A DNA stretch of 64,000 bases from Anaeramoeba ignava (GCA_028826165.1 JAPDFW010000092.1:62001-126000), one strand, 5' to 3'; counted from the stretch's first letter, positions 10,901 through 21,766 are shown. The notes: a model not told the origin generated them from the letters alone. Translations and numbers: made by a program.

Positions 10901-11797
10901 GCAAATCAAAAAGTTCCTGAAGCGTTAAATTCACTTAAAATTGCAATTAAAAAAAATCCTAATAATGCAGTTGCTTTGTTTAAAAAAGCAAATATTTTAT
11001 TTGATTTATATGATAACAAAGTAGTTAATCAAATTTTAATAATTTTAATAACTTTAATAATTTTAATAAATTTAATAATTTTAATAAATTTAATAATTTT
11101 AATAATTTTAATAAATTTAATAATTTTAATAATTTTAATAAATTTAATAATTTTAATAAATTTAATAATTTTAATAATTTTAATAATTTTAATAATTTTA
11201 ATAATTTTAATAATTTTAATAATTTTAATAATTTTAATAATTTTAATAATAAATTAAATAATAATTTTAATAATAAATTAAATAATAATTTTAATAATAA
11301 TTATAATAATAAATTTAATAATAATTTTAATAATAATTTTATAAATAATTTTAATAATAATTTAATAATAATTTTAATAATAATTTTAATAATAATTTTA
11401 ATAATAAATTTAATAATAAATTTAATAATAATTTTAATAATAATTTTAATAATAATTTTAATAATAATTTTAATAATAATTTTAATAATAATTTTAATAA
11501 TAATTTAATAATAATTTTAATAATAATTTTAATAATAAATTTAATAATTAGGGAGCAGAAAAAATTTTACTTAATCTGAGAGAAAATGTTCCAAAAGAAT
11601 CAGGTGTTCATTTACTTCTTGGAAGAGTTTATAAAAGAGAAAAAAGATGGGAAGAAGCAATAGATTCTTTTTCAGTTGCTTTAGATTTAGATCCAAAAAC
11701 AAATAAATTCTTAAAAAATGAAATTGAAAATATTGGTGAATTTTTAATGGATAATTTGGAAGAGAAAAAAGAAGAAAATCAAAAAAATCAAAAATAA
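7991..11797 (+). CDS. CDC27: Anaphase-promoting complex subunit 3 (CDC27), 5 exons
   Basis: TPR scaffold of the APC/C ubiquitin ligase, which binds activators such as CDC20 and CDH1 through IR tails. My exons are 7991-8287, 9066-9550, 9681-10557, 10637-11020 and 11552-11797, giving 762 residues, a usual length. All junctions are GTA...AG and keep the frame. The N-terminal TPRs (YSNAVFLAERLYSEFP), the GSSGLFLLGMVYKQQNRNKEA segment and the C-terminal TPR block (AYTLSGHEYITRENFEKALS) match the family. The middle (~residues 190-380) is a low-complexity K/E-rich linker, as in other CDC27 proteins. The start at 7991 is preferred over the upstream ATG at 7934, which would add a poly-K/F stretch overlapping the promoter element. 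Introns 1 and 4 are pure AT repeats. Confidence 0.92.
8288..9065 (+). repeat. CDC27 intron 1: AATTTTATAAAT-type repeat
   Basis: A 778-nt intron (GTAATT...AAAAAG) made almost wholly of ATAAATAATTTT units of about 12 nt with small variations. There are no open frames and no other signal. Confidence 0.9.
11021..11551 (+). repeat. CDC27 intron 4: TTTAATAAT repeat
   Basis: A 531-nt intron (GTAGTT...AATTAG) of 9-nt TTTAATAAT/AATTTTAAT units. The first ~230 nt read as an Ile/Leu-rich open frame continuing exon 4, which is chance translation of the repeat. Confidence 0.9.
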
Positions 11798-11886
11798 AAT
11801 TTTAATTTAAAAGAAGTTTATTTTAAAAAAAAAAAAAGAAAAAATTTTTTAATTAAATTTCTTAATTAAATTTTAAATTAAATTTT

Positions 11887-11959
11887 GATCTTGTAGCCCA
11901 ATGGATAAGGCGTTAGATTCCGGATCTAAAGATTGTGGGTTCAAGTCCCATCAAGATCG
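11887..11959 (+). tRNA. tRNA-Arg (anticodon CCG)
   Basis: Full cloverleaf. Acceptor stem GATCTTG/CAAGATC (7 bp); D stem GCC/GGC; anticodon stem TTAGA/TCTAA with loop TTCCGGA (anticodon CCG, reads CGG); T stem GTGGG/CCCAT around TTCAAGT; discriminator G at 11959. No intron and no encoded CCA. A T7 run at 11964-11970 would serve as the RNA polymerase III terminator. It sits between CDC27 and an RCC1-BTB gene, so the frame running from 11933 into that gene is an artefact. Confidence 0.95.
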
Positions 11960-12040
11960 TTATTTTTTTATTTTTATTTATTTTTTATTTATTTTTTTTT
12001 CCTTTTTTATTTTCATTTTTTCATTTTTTTCTTTTCAAAA

Positions 12041-13807
12041 ATGAATGAAATTTTATTTTTTGGTTCAAATCAATATCCAAAATTTATCAAAAATGAACCA
12101 AATAAAATAATAAAACCAACTCAATTTAAATTTGAAAATGAAAATGAAAATGAAAAACAAATTAAACAAATTTCATCATGTTTTTCGAGAACAATTTTTC
12201 TTTTTAAAAATGGAAAAGCAATAGAATATTTAAAATATCCAAATAAAAAACCTGAAAAAATCCAAATTGAAGATAATATTCAAAAAGTAACTGTTGGTGT
12301 TCATAATGAAGCTATTTTAACAAAAGAAGGAAATGTATTTGCAAAAGGAATTGATATTAATACAAATAATCCGAATGAATTTATCAATATTTCATCATTA
12401 ATTGAAGATACAAATGATAGAATAATTGAAGATATTGTTTCTGGATATAATTCAATTTACTTATTAACTTCGAATAAAAATGTTTATGGAATTGGTTCAA
12501 ATGAAGATGGTCAACTTGGTTTTGATTCTAAAACACTTCCAGAAACAGAAAAACCAATTTTAATGATGAAAAATGTTTCTAAAATATTTTCAGGAAATTC
12601 TTCAAATCATGTTTTTCTTTTAAATTCAAATCAAGAATTATTTGGATGCGGAAATAATCAATTTTGGAAACTTGGATTAGGAGAATCAAGAAAATATGAA
12701 ACAAAAATCCAAGAATTAACCAAAATCCAAAATATTCCAAAAGGTAAAATAATTGATATTCAATGTGGAAATAATCATTCAATAATGTTGATTGAAAATG
12801 AAAATGAAGATGAAAATGGAAAAAGGAAACTTTATTCATGTGGATATTCTCAATATAATGGACTTGGCAAAAATGAATATATTTATGAATTTACTGAACT
12901 TAAATCATCTTTATTTGAAGATAATAATATTCTTGAAATTTCTGTTGGAGATACACATAATTTGATATTAACTTCTAATTCAAAATTGATTGGATTTGGA
13001 AATAATTATGATGGTCAATTAGGAACTGGAGATACAAATAATCAATCAATTCCAATTGAAATTGAACTTCCTAAATTAAGATTTAATGAAAACATTTCCA
13101 ATTATCATATTTCTTGTGGATATAACAATTCATTTATTTATTATTCTCCTCCTTTTTCTAATCTTGAAGAAGATTTGATAAAACTATTTAGAAGAAAAGA
13201 ATTTTGTAATATTTCATTTAAAACCAAAAATGGAGAAATAATTGAAGCTCATAAATTAATATTGAAATATAGATTAAATCAAAATCAAAATGAAATTGAA
13301 AAACTTCAAGAAATTATTTCAAATAAATCAATTCAAGAATCAAATCAAATATTTGAAATGATTTATTCAAACAGAATAATAAATCCAAAATTATATTATG
13401 AAATTAAAGAAATTATAAATTCAAATGAAAAAATTGAAGAAACAATGAAAAGAATTTATTTAAATGAAAATGAAAAAGATTTTATTATTGAAAGAAAAGA
13501 AAAGAAATATAAATTTCCAAAATTAATATTAATAATGAGAAGTAAATTATATCGAGGAATGTTTTTATCTGTAAAAGAAGATAAATCTAATAAAGTTACA
13601 GATTATAGTGAATTAAGTAATAAATCATTTCAAATATTTGAATATTGGATTTATTCAAATCAAATTAAAAATGAAATTCAAATTACACAAGAAATAATTA
13701 ATGAAATTAAAATTGGAATTGATTATTTTCAATTAAATCAAACAAATCCAAATTTATTTGATTTATTAATTAACAAGTTTAATAATCAAAATAAAAATAA
13801 AAATTAA
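12041..13807 (+). CDS. RCC1-repeat / BTB domain protein, copy 1
   Basis: 588 residues. An N-terminal RCC1-type beta-propeller (~residues 1-380) shows repeated signatures such as YGIGSNEDGQLGF, FGCGNNQFWKLGLG and IGFGNNYDGQLGTG. A BTB/POZ domain follows (~390-580; FCNISFKTKNGEIIEAHKLIL). Proteins of this layout are usually BTB adaptors for cullin-3 or signalling scaffolds, but the substrate cannot be told from sequence. I place the start at 12041, because the open frame upstream runs through the tRNA and a T-rich leader. TCATTTTTTTC lies ~20 nt before this ATG. It is a tandem paralogue of the gene at 14126 and is followed by an AAAATT array. Confidence 0.9.
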   Translation: MNEILFFGSNQYPKFIKNEPNKIIKPTQFKFENENENEKQIKQISSCFSRTIFLFKNGKAIEYLKYPNKKPEKIQIEDNIQKVTVGVHNEAILTKEGNVFAKGIDINTNNPNEFINISSLIEDTNDRIIEDIVSGYNSIYLLTSNKNVYGIGSNEDGQLGFDSKTLPETEKPILMMKNVSKIFSGNSSNHVFLLNSNQELFGCGNNQFWKLGLGESRKYETKIQELTKIQNIPKGKIIDIQCGNNHSIMLIENENEDENGKRKLYSCGYSQYNGLGKNEYIYEFTELKSSLFEDNNILEISVGDTHNLILTSNSKLIGFGNNYDGQLGTGDTNNQSIPIEIELPKLRFNENISNYHISCGYNNSFIYYSPPFSNLEEDLIKLFRRKEFCNISFKTKNGEIIEAHKLILKYRLNQNQNEIEKLQEIISNKSIQESNQIFEMIYSNRIINPKLYYEIKEIINSNEKIEETMKRIYLNENEKDFIIERKEKKYKFPKLILIMRSKLYRGMFLSVKEDKSNKVTDYSELSNKSFQIFEYWIYSNQIKNEIQITQEIINEIKIGIDYFQLNQTNPNLFDLLINKFNNQNKNKN

Positions 13808-14087
13808 AATTAAAATTAAAATCAAAATTAAAATTAAAATCAAAATTAAAATCAAAATTAAAATCAAAAATTTAAAATTAAAATTAAAATTAAAATTAAA
13901 ATTAAAATTAAAATTAAAATTAAAATTAAAATTAAAATTAAATTTAAAATTAAAATTAAAATTAAAATTAAAATTAAAATTAAAATTAAAATTAAAATTA
14001 AAATTAAAATCAAAATTAAAATTAAAATTAAAATTAAAATCTAAAATTAAAATTAAAATTAAAATTAAAATCAAAATTAAAATTAAA
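13800..14087 (+). repeat. AAAATT hexamer array between RCC1-BTB copies
   Basis: About 280 nt of AAAATT units with occasional AAAATC, starting at the stop codon of copy 1. It ends just before the T-rich promoter element of copy 2. The same array follows copy 2. Confidence 0.95.
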
Positions 14088-14125
14088 AAGCAAAAAAAAT
14101 TTTTTCATTTTTTTCTTTTTATAAA

Positions 14126-15919
14126 ATGAATGAAATTTTATATTTTGGTGAAAATTATTATCCAAAACTTATAAAAAATGAGCCAATGAGAATAACAAAA
14201 CCAATTCAATTTAAATTTGAAAATGAAAATGAAAATGAAAATGGAAATGAAAATGAAAAACAAATTAAACAAATTTCATCAGGTTTTTTTTCAACAATTT
14301 TCCTTTTTAAAAATGGAAAAGCGATAGAATATTTAACTCAAAAAGATTTAAATCAAAATCCTGAAGAAATCCAAATTGAAGAAAATATTCAAAAAGTAAC
14401 TGTTGGTGTTCTAAATGAAGCTATTTTAACAATAGAAGGAAATGTATTTGCCAAAGGAAAAGATATTAATCCAAATAATCCAAAAGAATTTATCAATATT
14501 TCATCATTAATTGAAGATACAAATGATAGAATAATTGAAGATATTGTTTCTGGATATAATTCAATTTACTTATTAACTTCAAATCAAAATGTTTATGGAA
14601 TTGGTTTAAATCAATATGGTCAACTTGGTTTTGATTCTAAAGCATTTCAAAAAACAGAAAAACCAATTTTAATGATGAAAAATGTTTCTAAAATATTTTC
14701 AGGAAATTCTTCACTTCATGTTTTTCTTTTAAATTCAAATCAAGAATTATTTGGATGCGGAAATAATGAATTTGGGAAACTTGGATTAGGAGAATCAAGA
14801 AGAAATGAAACTGAAATCCAAAAATTAACCAAAATCCAAATAAAAAACATCCCAAAAGGTAAAATAATTGATATTCAATGTGCATATGAATATTCAATAC
14901 TTTTTATTGAAGATGAAAATCAAAATCAAAATCCAAAAAGAAAACTTTATTCATGTGGGAGAAATCTATATAATGGACTTGGCCAAAATGATGAAAATGC
15001 TTATGAATTTACTGAAATCAAATCATCTTTATTTGAAAATTATAATAATATTCTTGATATTTCTGTTGGAAATGGTCATACTTTGATTTTAACTTCAAAT
15101 TCAAAATTGATAGTATTTGGAAATAATTCTTATGGTCAATTAGGAATTGGAAATACAAAAAATCAACCAATTCCATTTCAAATTGAACTTCCTAAATTAA
15201 GATTTAATGAAGATATTTCCAATTATCATATTTCTTGTGGATATCACAAATCATTTCTTTATTATTCTCCTTCTTTTTCTAATCTTGAAGAAGATTTGAT
15301 AAAACTATTTCGAAGAAAAGAATTTTGTAATATTTCATTTAAAACCGAAAATGGAGAAATAATCAAAGCTCATAAATTAATATTGAAATATAGATTAAAT
15401 CAAAATCAAAATGAAATTGAAAAACTTGAAGAAATTATTTCAAAAAAATCAATTAAAGAATCAAATCAAATATTTGAAATGATTTACTCAAACAACCCAA
15501 GAATAAATCCAAAATTATATTTTGAAATTAAAGAAATTATAAATTCAAATGAAAAAATTGAAGAAACAATGAAAAGAATTTATTTAAATGAAAATGAAAA
15601 AGATTTTATTATTGAAAGAAAAGAAAAACAATATAAATTTCCTAAATTAATATTAATAATGAGAAGTGAATTATATCGAGGAATGTTTTTATCTGTAACA
15701 GAAGATACTTCTAATAAAGTTACAGATTATAGTGAATTAAGTAATAGATCATTTCAAATATTTGAATATTGGATTTATTCAAATCAAATCAAAGATGAAA
15801 TTAAAATTACACAAGAAATTATTAATGAACTTCAAATTGGAATTGATTATTTTCAATTAAATCAAACAAATCCAAATTTATTTGATTTATTAATTAACAA
15901 ATTTAATAATCAAAATTAA
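14126..15919 (+). CDS. RCC1-repeat / BTB domain protein, copy 2
   Basis: 597 residues, closely similar to copy 1 along its whole length: the same RCC1-like repeats (YGIGLNQYGQLGF, FGCGNNEFGKLGLG, IVFGNNSYGQLGIG) and the same C-terminal BTB domain (FCNISFKTENGEIIKAHKLIL). An N-terminal NENENENGNEN insertion is longer than in copy 1. TCATTTTTTTCTTTTT begins ~20 nt before the ATG. The matching arrangement of promoter element, gene and AAAATT array in both copies shows a head-to-tail duplication of the whole unit. The role is as uncertain as for copy 1. Confidence 0.9.
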   Translation: MNEILYFGENYYPKLIKNEPMRITKPIQFKFENENENENGNENEKQIKQISSGFFSTIFLFKNGKAIEYLTQKDLNQNPEEIQIEENIQKVTVGVLNEAILTIEGNVFAKGKDINPNNPKEFINISSLIEDTNDRIIEDIVSGYNSIYLLTSNQNVYGIGLNQYGQLGFDSKAFQKTEKPILMMKNVSKIFSGNSSLHVFLLNSNQELFGCGNNEFGKLGLGESRRNETEIQKLTKIQIKNIPKGKIIDIQCAYEYSILFIEDENQNQNPKRKLYSCGRNLYNGLGQNDENAYEFTEIKSSLFENYNNILDISVGNGHTLILTSNSKLIVFGNNSYGQLGIGNTKNQPIPFQIELPKLRFNEDISNYHISCGYHKSFLYYSPSFSNLEEDLIKLFRRKEFCNISFKTENGEIIKAHKLILKYRLNQNQNEIEKLEEIISKKSIKESNQIFEMIYSNNPRINPKLYFEIKEIINSNEKIEETMKRIYLNENEKDFIIERKEKQYKFPKLILIMRSELYRGMFLSVTEDTSNKVTDYSELSNRSFQIFEYWIYSNQIKDEIKITQEIINELQIGIDYFQLNQTNPNLFDLLINKFNNQN

Positions 15920-16140
15920 AATTAAAATTAAAATTAAAATCAAAATTAAAATTAAAATCAAAATTAAAATTAAAATTAAAATTAAAATTAAAATTAAAAT
16001 TAAAATTAAAATTAAAATTAAAATTAAAATTAAAACCAAAATTTAAATTAAAATTAAAATTAAAATTAAAATTAAATTTAAAATTAAAATTAAAATTTCA
16101 AAATTAATATTAAAATTAAAATTAAAATTAAAATTAAAAT
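15913..16140 (+). repeat. AAAATT hexamer array after RCC1-BTB copy 2
   Basis: About 225 nt of AAAATT with scattered AAAATC and TTAAATT variants, starting at the stop codon of copy 2 and running to the actin-like gene's promoter element. Confidence 0.95.
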
Positions 16141-16185
16141 CAAATTTCATTTTTTTTCATTGCTTTTTCATTTCCAAAATTACAA

Positions 16186-17343
16186 ATGGAATCAAAATTT
16201 TCTTTTGAATTAAATTTTGAAGATTTATTACCTGATGATCCTTGTGCATTAGTTGTTGACAATGGATCATATCTAACAAAAGCAGGATTTGCAGGAGATG
16301 ATGCACCAAGAGCAGTTTTCTCAACAATAATAGGAAGACCCAAACATTATGGAATTATGATAGGAATGGGACAAAAAGATACATATATTGGAGATGAAGC
16401 ACAATCCAAAAGAGGAATATTAACAATAACTTATCCAATAGAAAATGGAATAATTCAAAATTTTGATGATATCCAAAGAATTTGGCATCATACTTTTTAT
16501 AATGAATTGTGCATTTCTCCTGATTATCATCCTGTTTTATTATCTGATGTTTCTCTTAATCCAAAAATAAATAAAGAAAAAATCACTCAAATTATGTTTG
16601 AAACATTTGATATCCCTTCCTTATATCTTGAAAATCAAGCATTTTTATCCTTAATTTCAAATGGAAAAACAACAGGAATTGTTGTTGAAATGGGAGGTGG
16701 AGTGATTCAAATTGTCCCTATTTATCAAGGATTTATTTTATCAGATTCAATAGTCAAATTCAATTTGACAGGAAGAAAAATAACCGATTATTTAATCAAA
16801 ATTTTGAATGAAAAAGGATATGAATTTAAAACAACATCTCAATTAGAAATTGCTAATGATATTAAAGAAAAATTATGTTATGTTGCTTTGGATTTTGATC
16901 AAGAAATGAAGAAAAAAGAAAAAACAATTGAAAAGAATTATGAATTGCCTGATGGTAAAGTTCTTGTCATTGGAAATCAAAGATTTCGATGTTCTGAAGT
17001 TTTATTTCAACCTTCTTTAATTGAAATGAATGAATCAGGAATTCATCAAAAAATTTATGATTCAATTATGAAATGTGATCGCGAAATTCAACAAGATCTA
17101 TTTTCAAATATTATTCTTTCAGGAGCTACTTCAATGCTTCCTGGAATTAAAGAAAGATTGGAAAAAGAAATTAATCAATTAACTCCAAAAAATTCCAAAT
17201 GCAAAATTTTTTCTCCTTCTGAAAGAAAATATTCTGTTTGGATTGGTGGATCTATTTTTGCTTCTATTCAAAATTCTTTAAGTACTTTTATTCAAAAAAC
17301 GGATTATGATGAATTTGGACTTTCAATTATTCACAAAAATTAA
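16186..17343 (+). CDS. Divergent actin / actin-like protein with altered nucleotide site
   Basis: 385 residues that align with conventional actin almost end to end: [20 protein letters not shown], the [20 protein letters not shown] motif, [21 protein letters not shown], and a C-terminal [13 protein letters not shown]. It has ~13 extra N-terminal residues and lacks actin's final Cys-Phe. The second phosphate loop is changed: actin D154-S-G-D157-G-V reads E-M-G-G-G-V here, and actin His161 is Gln. Actin Gln137 is kept (ENQAFLSL) and Gly15 is Tyr. These positions bind the divalent cation and activate water in actins, so ATP hydrolysis is probably weak or absent. No known ARP class fits better than actin itself. 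It is intronless and lies between RCC1-BTB genes. Confidence 0.88.
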   Translation: MESKFSFELNFEDLLPDDPCALVVDNGSYLTKAGFAGDDAPRAVFSTIIGRPKHYGIMIGMGQKDTYIGDEAQSKRGILTITYPIENGIIQNFDDIQRIWHHTFYNELCISPDYHPVLLSDVSLNPKINKEKITQIMFETFDIPSLYLENQAFLSLISNGKTTGIVVEMGGGVIQIVPIYQGFILSDSIVKFNLTGRKITDYLIKILNEKGYEFKTTSQLEIANDIKEKLCYVALDFDQEMKKKEKTIEKNYELPDGKVLVIGNQRFRCSEVLFQPSLIEMNESGIHQKIYDSIMKCDREIQQDLFSNIILSGATSMLPGIKERLEKEINQLTPKNSKCKIFSPSERKYSVWIGGSIFASIQNSLSTFIQKTDYDEFGLSIIHKN

Positions 17344-17399
17344 TTTTCATTTTTTTCTTTTTCAAATGATTTAAAAAATCAGAATAAATTTTATTGTGA

Positions 17400-19131
17400 T
17401 CATTTTTTTATTTGCCTTTTAAATTCTTCTTTAACTAAATCCAATAAATTTGGATTTGTTTGATTTAATTGAAAATAATCAATCGCTCTTTGAATTTCAT
17501 CAATTATTTCTTGTGTAATTTGAATATCTTCTTGAATTTGATTTGAATAAATCCAATATTCAAATAATTTGAAATGATTTATTACTTAATTCACTATAAT
17601 CTGTAACTTTATTTGATTTATCATTTATTACAGATAAAAACATTCCTCGATATAATTCACTTCTCATTATTAATATTAATTTTGGAAATTTATATTTCTT
17701 TTCTTTTCTTTCAATAATAAAATCTTTTTCATTTTCATTTAAATAAATTCTTTTCATTGTTTCTTCAATTTTTTCATTTGAATTTATAATTTCTTTAATT
17801 TCAGAATATAATTTTGGATTTATTTTGGAATTGTTTGAATAAATCATCCCAAATATTTGATATGATTCTTGAATTGATTTTTTTGAAATAATTTCTTGAA
17901 GTTTTGCAATTTGATTTTGATCTTTTAATCTATATTTCAATATTAATTTATGAGCTTCAATCTTTTTATTGGGATTAATTGTATTAAATGAAATATCACA
18001 AAATTCTTTTCTTTTAAATAGTTTTATCAAATCATATTGGAGATTTGTTAACCAAGAGAAATAAATGAATGAATTATATTCTCCACAAGAAATATGAAAC
18101 TTAGTAATGCTATTAGTAGATATGAAAGTAGGAAGTTCAATTTGAATTGGAATTGATTGATCTTTTGTATCCCCATTCCCTAATTGACCGTAATAATTCC
18201 CACCAAATACAAACAGTTTATTCTTTACTGTTAAAATTAAATTATGAGTGTTTCCAACAGCAAATCGAGCAATATTCTCATTTTCAAATAAAGATGATTT
18301 GATTTCAGTAAATTCATAAGTATTTTCATCTTCGCCAAGTCCATTATATTGGAAATGACCTGAAGAATAAAGTTTTCTTTTTGGATTTTCGTCTTCATCT
18401 TCAATCAACATTATTGAATGAAAAGTCCCACATTTAATATCAAGTATTTTACCTTTTGGAATATTTTGGATTGGATCTAAAGCATGTATTTTTTTTCTAC
18501 GAGATCCAAGTTGACCACATTCATTATCGCCACATCCAAATAATTCTTGATTTGAATTTAAAACAAAATAAAACTTTGAAGAATTTCCTGAAAATATTTT
18601 AGAAACATTTTCCATTCTTAACAACAGAGTCCTTTTTATTTCAATCACAGACAAATTTTGGGTTGGAATATATGGAACTAAATTCATTATATATAGATTC
18701 CTACTTGAGCTTAATAAATAGATTGAACTTCTTGAAGAAACAACATTTTCAATCATTCTATCATTTGTATCGTGGATTTCTTCTGAAATATTTGTGAATT
18801 GATTTGAATTTTGTGGATTGATTTCTTTTCCTTTTCCAAATACTTTCCCTTCTTTTGTTAAAACAGCTTCATTTTCAGAACTAATAGATACTTTTTGAAT
18901 ATTTTCAATTTGGATTTTTTTATTTTGTTTTGAATAATTTAAATATTCATTTGCTTCTCCATTTTCAAAAAGGAAAATTGTTGAAAATTTTCCTGATGAA
19001 ATTTTTATTAATGAAGTATCTGAATCAGATATACTTAATTGGATAGGTTTTTTAATAATCTCAGTTACATCTTCAATTAAAAAACCATTTCTATTTTGTC
19101 CAAAAAACCAAACATAATTTCTTAATGACAT
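17400..19131 (-). pseudogene. RCC1-repeat / BTB protein, copy 3, frameshifted near its 3' end
   Basis: Diverged relative of the two plus-strand RCC1-BTB genes. The open frame (17560-19131, 523 residues) has the RCC1-like part (FGGNYYGQLGNG, FGCGDNECGQLGS) and most of the BTB region, then stops early after SNKSFQII. At that point the paralogues read CAAATATTTGAATATTGG, while this copy has one extra T (CAAATTATTTG, ~17563-17568). In the shifted frame the expected tail resumes (FEYWIYSNQ ... DYFQLNQTNPNL) and runs to a TGA at 17400-17402. It is either a recent pseudogene or a single-base assembly error. It is convergent with the actin-like gene, 56 nt apart. A TCATTTTT element lies upstream of its ATG. 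Confidence 0.8.
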
Positions 19132-19182
19132 TTTTTTTTTTAAATAAAAATGAAAAATGAAAAATAAAAAGTGAAAAAAAAA

Positions 19183-21766
19183 TTATTTTTGGAAAGGTTC
19201 AATTTTTGTTGATAATCTCCATTGTTCATCCTCATTGGAAATTATTGTTTCTTTTGCTAAAGAATCCCAAATATCAGTTTGATAAGAAAAATCATAAGCA
19301 AAAGATTGGAAATATTGAATCTTTTTGATTGTAACAAATAATCTTCTTTTTTTAGCCCAATTCACTAATCCATTTCCAAGAAAATTAGCAAGTTCTTCAA
19401 TAATTGTCAAATCGGAAAGATATAACCCAAGGAAAGGAACTAAAGGAGGTGCGCCATCCTCAAATGCTTCTCTTAATTTTTTCGAACCACCAATAGCACC
19501 AGTTAAATCATCCAATTCTTGATAAACTTGCGAAATTTTTTGAGATAATTTATTCCAAGTTTTCGACAATCTGTGAACAGCTGAGTTTTGGATCCCTCCT
19601 AAAAATGCCATTAAATCATTGAAGTTTTGGAATGAACGAAGAGAAGCGGCAATTTGAATTATTCTCGTTAACAATTTAGCTCTTTTTGACAAGTTGTTTG
19701 TTTTCAATATCTTTGTTGAAACCCAATCGGAAATAAGATTGAATCTCTGGATCATTTGGATCACATTTGGAGCTTGTTTTTCTCTATTCTTTTCTGTCCA
19801 AGCTCCGTCAAATAGTTCTTTGTTCTGAATCTTGAAAAAAAGCTGTTGAGAACTATAACTTAATCTTTGTGCAATTTCATTATCTGATAAATCAAAGATA
19901 TTAAACTTTGTTGGAGGTAAAAGAAGTTTGGTTAATTTCTCCTTTCTTGATGACAAACTTCTTCCAATAAATTCCTTGATGATATCTGTAATTGCGATTA
20001 TTTCTTTATCTGCATTTTCGTAATCAATTTGTTGGCAAAATTCTAAAATCATTGATTTTGCTGTTTGAGAAATGGTTTGTGAATTTGTTTCCGAAATGAA
20101 TTGGAATGTTTTCAAAACACACTTTTGGATTTGAAAGACTTCCAGATCTGAATAATTTTCTTCTGTGTTTGGCTTAGTATCTGGAACATTAAAGATTTGG
20201 ATTAATTTTTGAATGAAAATTATTGGATCAACAATTGTTGGTAAAACTTCAACAAATAATTCCACAAATATTGGTGAAAAACTCGATGGATTTGTGAGAA
20301 TTTCTATGGATTTATTGAGACTTGCAGCTCTGATTTTTTCGATTGTTTTGGGATAATCCTCTTCTTCATCATCTTCATTATCGTTATCATTATTTTTCTG
20401 TTTATTCTTTTCTCTTTGTTTCTTTTCAAATTGATACATAAAATAAACAAAACTGAAATCATTATCTTTTTTCATTTTCTCGTTTTCATTTGTTGTGTTT
20501 TCATCATTTTCCCAAATGATATTTTCTTTTTCGTTTTGTAATTCTTCCCAAATATCGTTTTCAATTGAAATGACTTTTGATGATTGAATCTTAATTTTTT
20601 GTTTTTGTGATTTTGATTGATTTCTTGAAGAAGTATCGACTTGATGTTTGACTTGAACAAGTTTCAAATAAGAATGAGGTTTAACTCCTTGGCTTTGGAG
20701 TGATGAATTACTTTTCAAATTTATCAATTCTTCCACATTATCTTTATCATATAAATCTTGTTTCTTTTTTTTCTTTTTGAATTCAACTAAAAGCAAAGAA
20801 TAACTAACTGGTTTGTTATTTCTTAGTTTAGGAAGTTCCAAAAATCTACAAAATTGTTCAACTAAAATATCACAAGAGATTGTTAAATCAATCATTAATT
20901 CAATTTCTTTAAGAGGATATCTAGTTCTCATATCAGAAACTGAGAGTATTTCTGGATAAATGAGAGTAAAATGAGAAGGTTTAGGTTGGAAAGTGAACCA
21001 AGTGTATCCATTAACCTAATTTAAAAATGAATATAAAATAAATATTAAAATGAATATTTAAATTCAAAATTATTACAAAAATAGTTTGGAAAAAATAAGA
21101 AAATAAAGTCCTTTTATATCCAGGTTCAAGCCATATTCCAAATCCATAACTACATCTTAAAAGATGATTCAATGTCTTCATATCATTTGATTTTTCGCTC
21201 AAAGGAAGAAAAGTAGCTTGTTTTTGTTTGATTTCATCAGTCAAATCTTTTTTTGGACTATAATGAATAAATAAACCATAATCATCCATTGAAACATTTC
21301 TATCTTGACAAATTTGTTTGAGAACATAAGCAACACTTGAGTTACAAGGAAACATAATTATATCTTCACCTGGCTCATGAAGATTTTGGGAAATAACAAC
21401 TGGAATATCTTTTTTGGAAACTTCAATCATTCTTAAATAACGATCATAATATTTATTGATTGGTTGGTTTTTTGGTAATATTTTGGCATCAAAATGGATC
21501 CCAATATGCTCGTTTTCTTCCAATTCATTGATTTTTAATTTAGTGGAATAAATCTCATTTTTTTTCACTTCTTCTTCTGAATTTCCAAAAAGAAAATTTA
21601 ATATATCATTTGTTGTTATTATTTTTGGATTGCAAACTATTTTGTGCATTTCATTATTTTGATCGAAAATTGGGATTATTTTGAATTCTTTTGGTAGTTC
21701 TTTTGTATCAATCTCATTTTCAAAATGAATTGAATTTGATAATAGATTTTGATTTAGATTTGTCAT
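19183..21766 (-). CDS. Ras guanine-nucleotide exchange factor with talin-head-like N-terminus, 2 exons
   Basis: Predicted to load GTP on Ras-family GTPases. Exons are 21077-21766 and 19183-21015, separated by a 61-nt GTAATA...TTTAG intron in phase 0, giving 840 residues. The N-terminal ~260 residues contain two segments resembling the ubiquitin-like F0/F1 modules of talin: MDDYGLFIHYSPKK, later GIWLEPGYKR, then YTWFTFQPKPSHFTL across the splice. A K-rich linker and an acidic stretch (DNDNEDDEEED) follow. A RasGEF_N-like helical region starts near residue 460, and the catalytic CDC25 homology domain spans ~600-835 (LMAFLGGIQNSAVHRLSKTW, PPLVPFLGLYLSDLT). Its stop is only 51 nt from the ATG of the adjacent RCC1-BTB gene. 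A Ras gene lies 20 kb away at 40877-45011. Confidence 0.88.

Noticed and set aside
11933-12040. N-terminal extension of RCC1-BTB copy 1
   Set aside because: It begins inside the tRNA and runs through the T-rich promoter, giving a poly-F/Y peptide. The ATG at 12041 matches the start of the paralogue.
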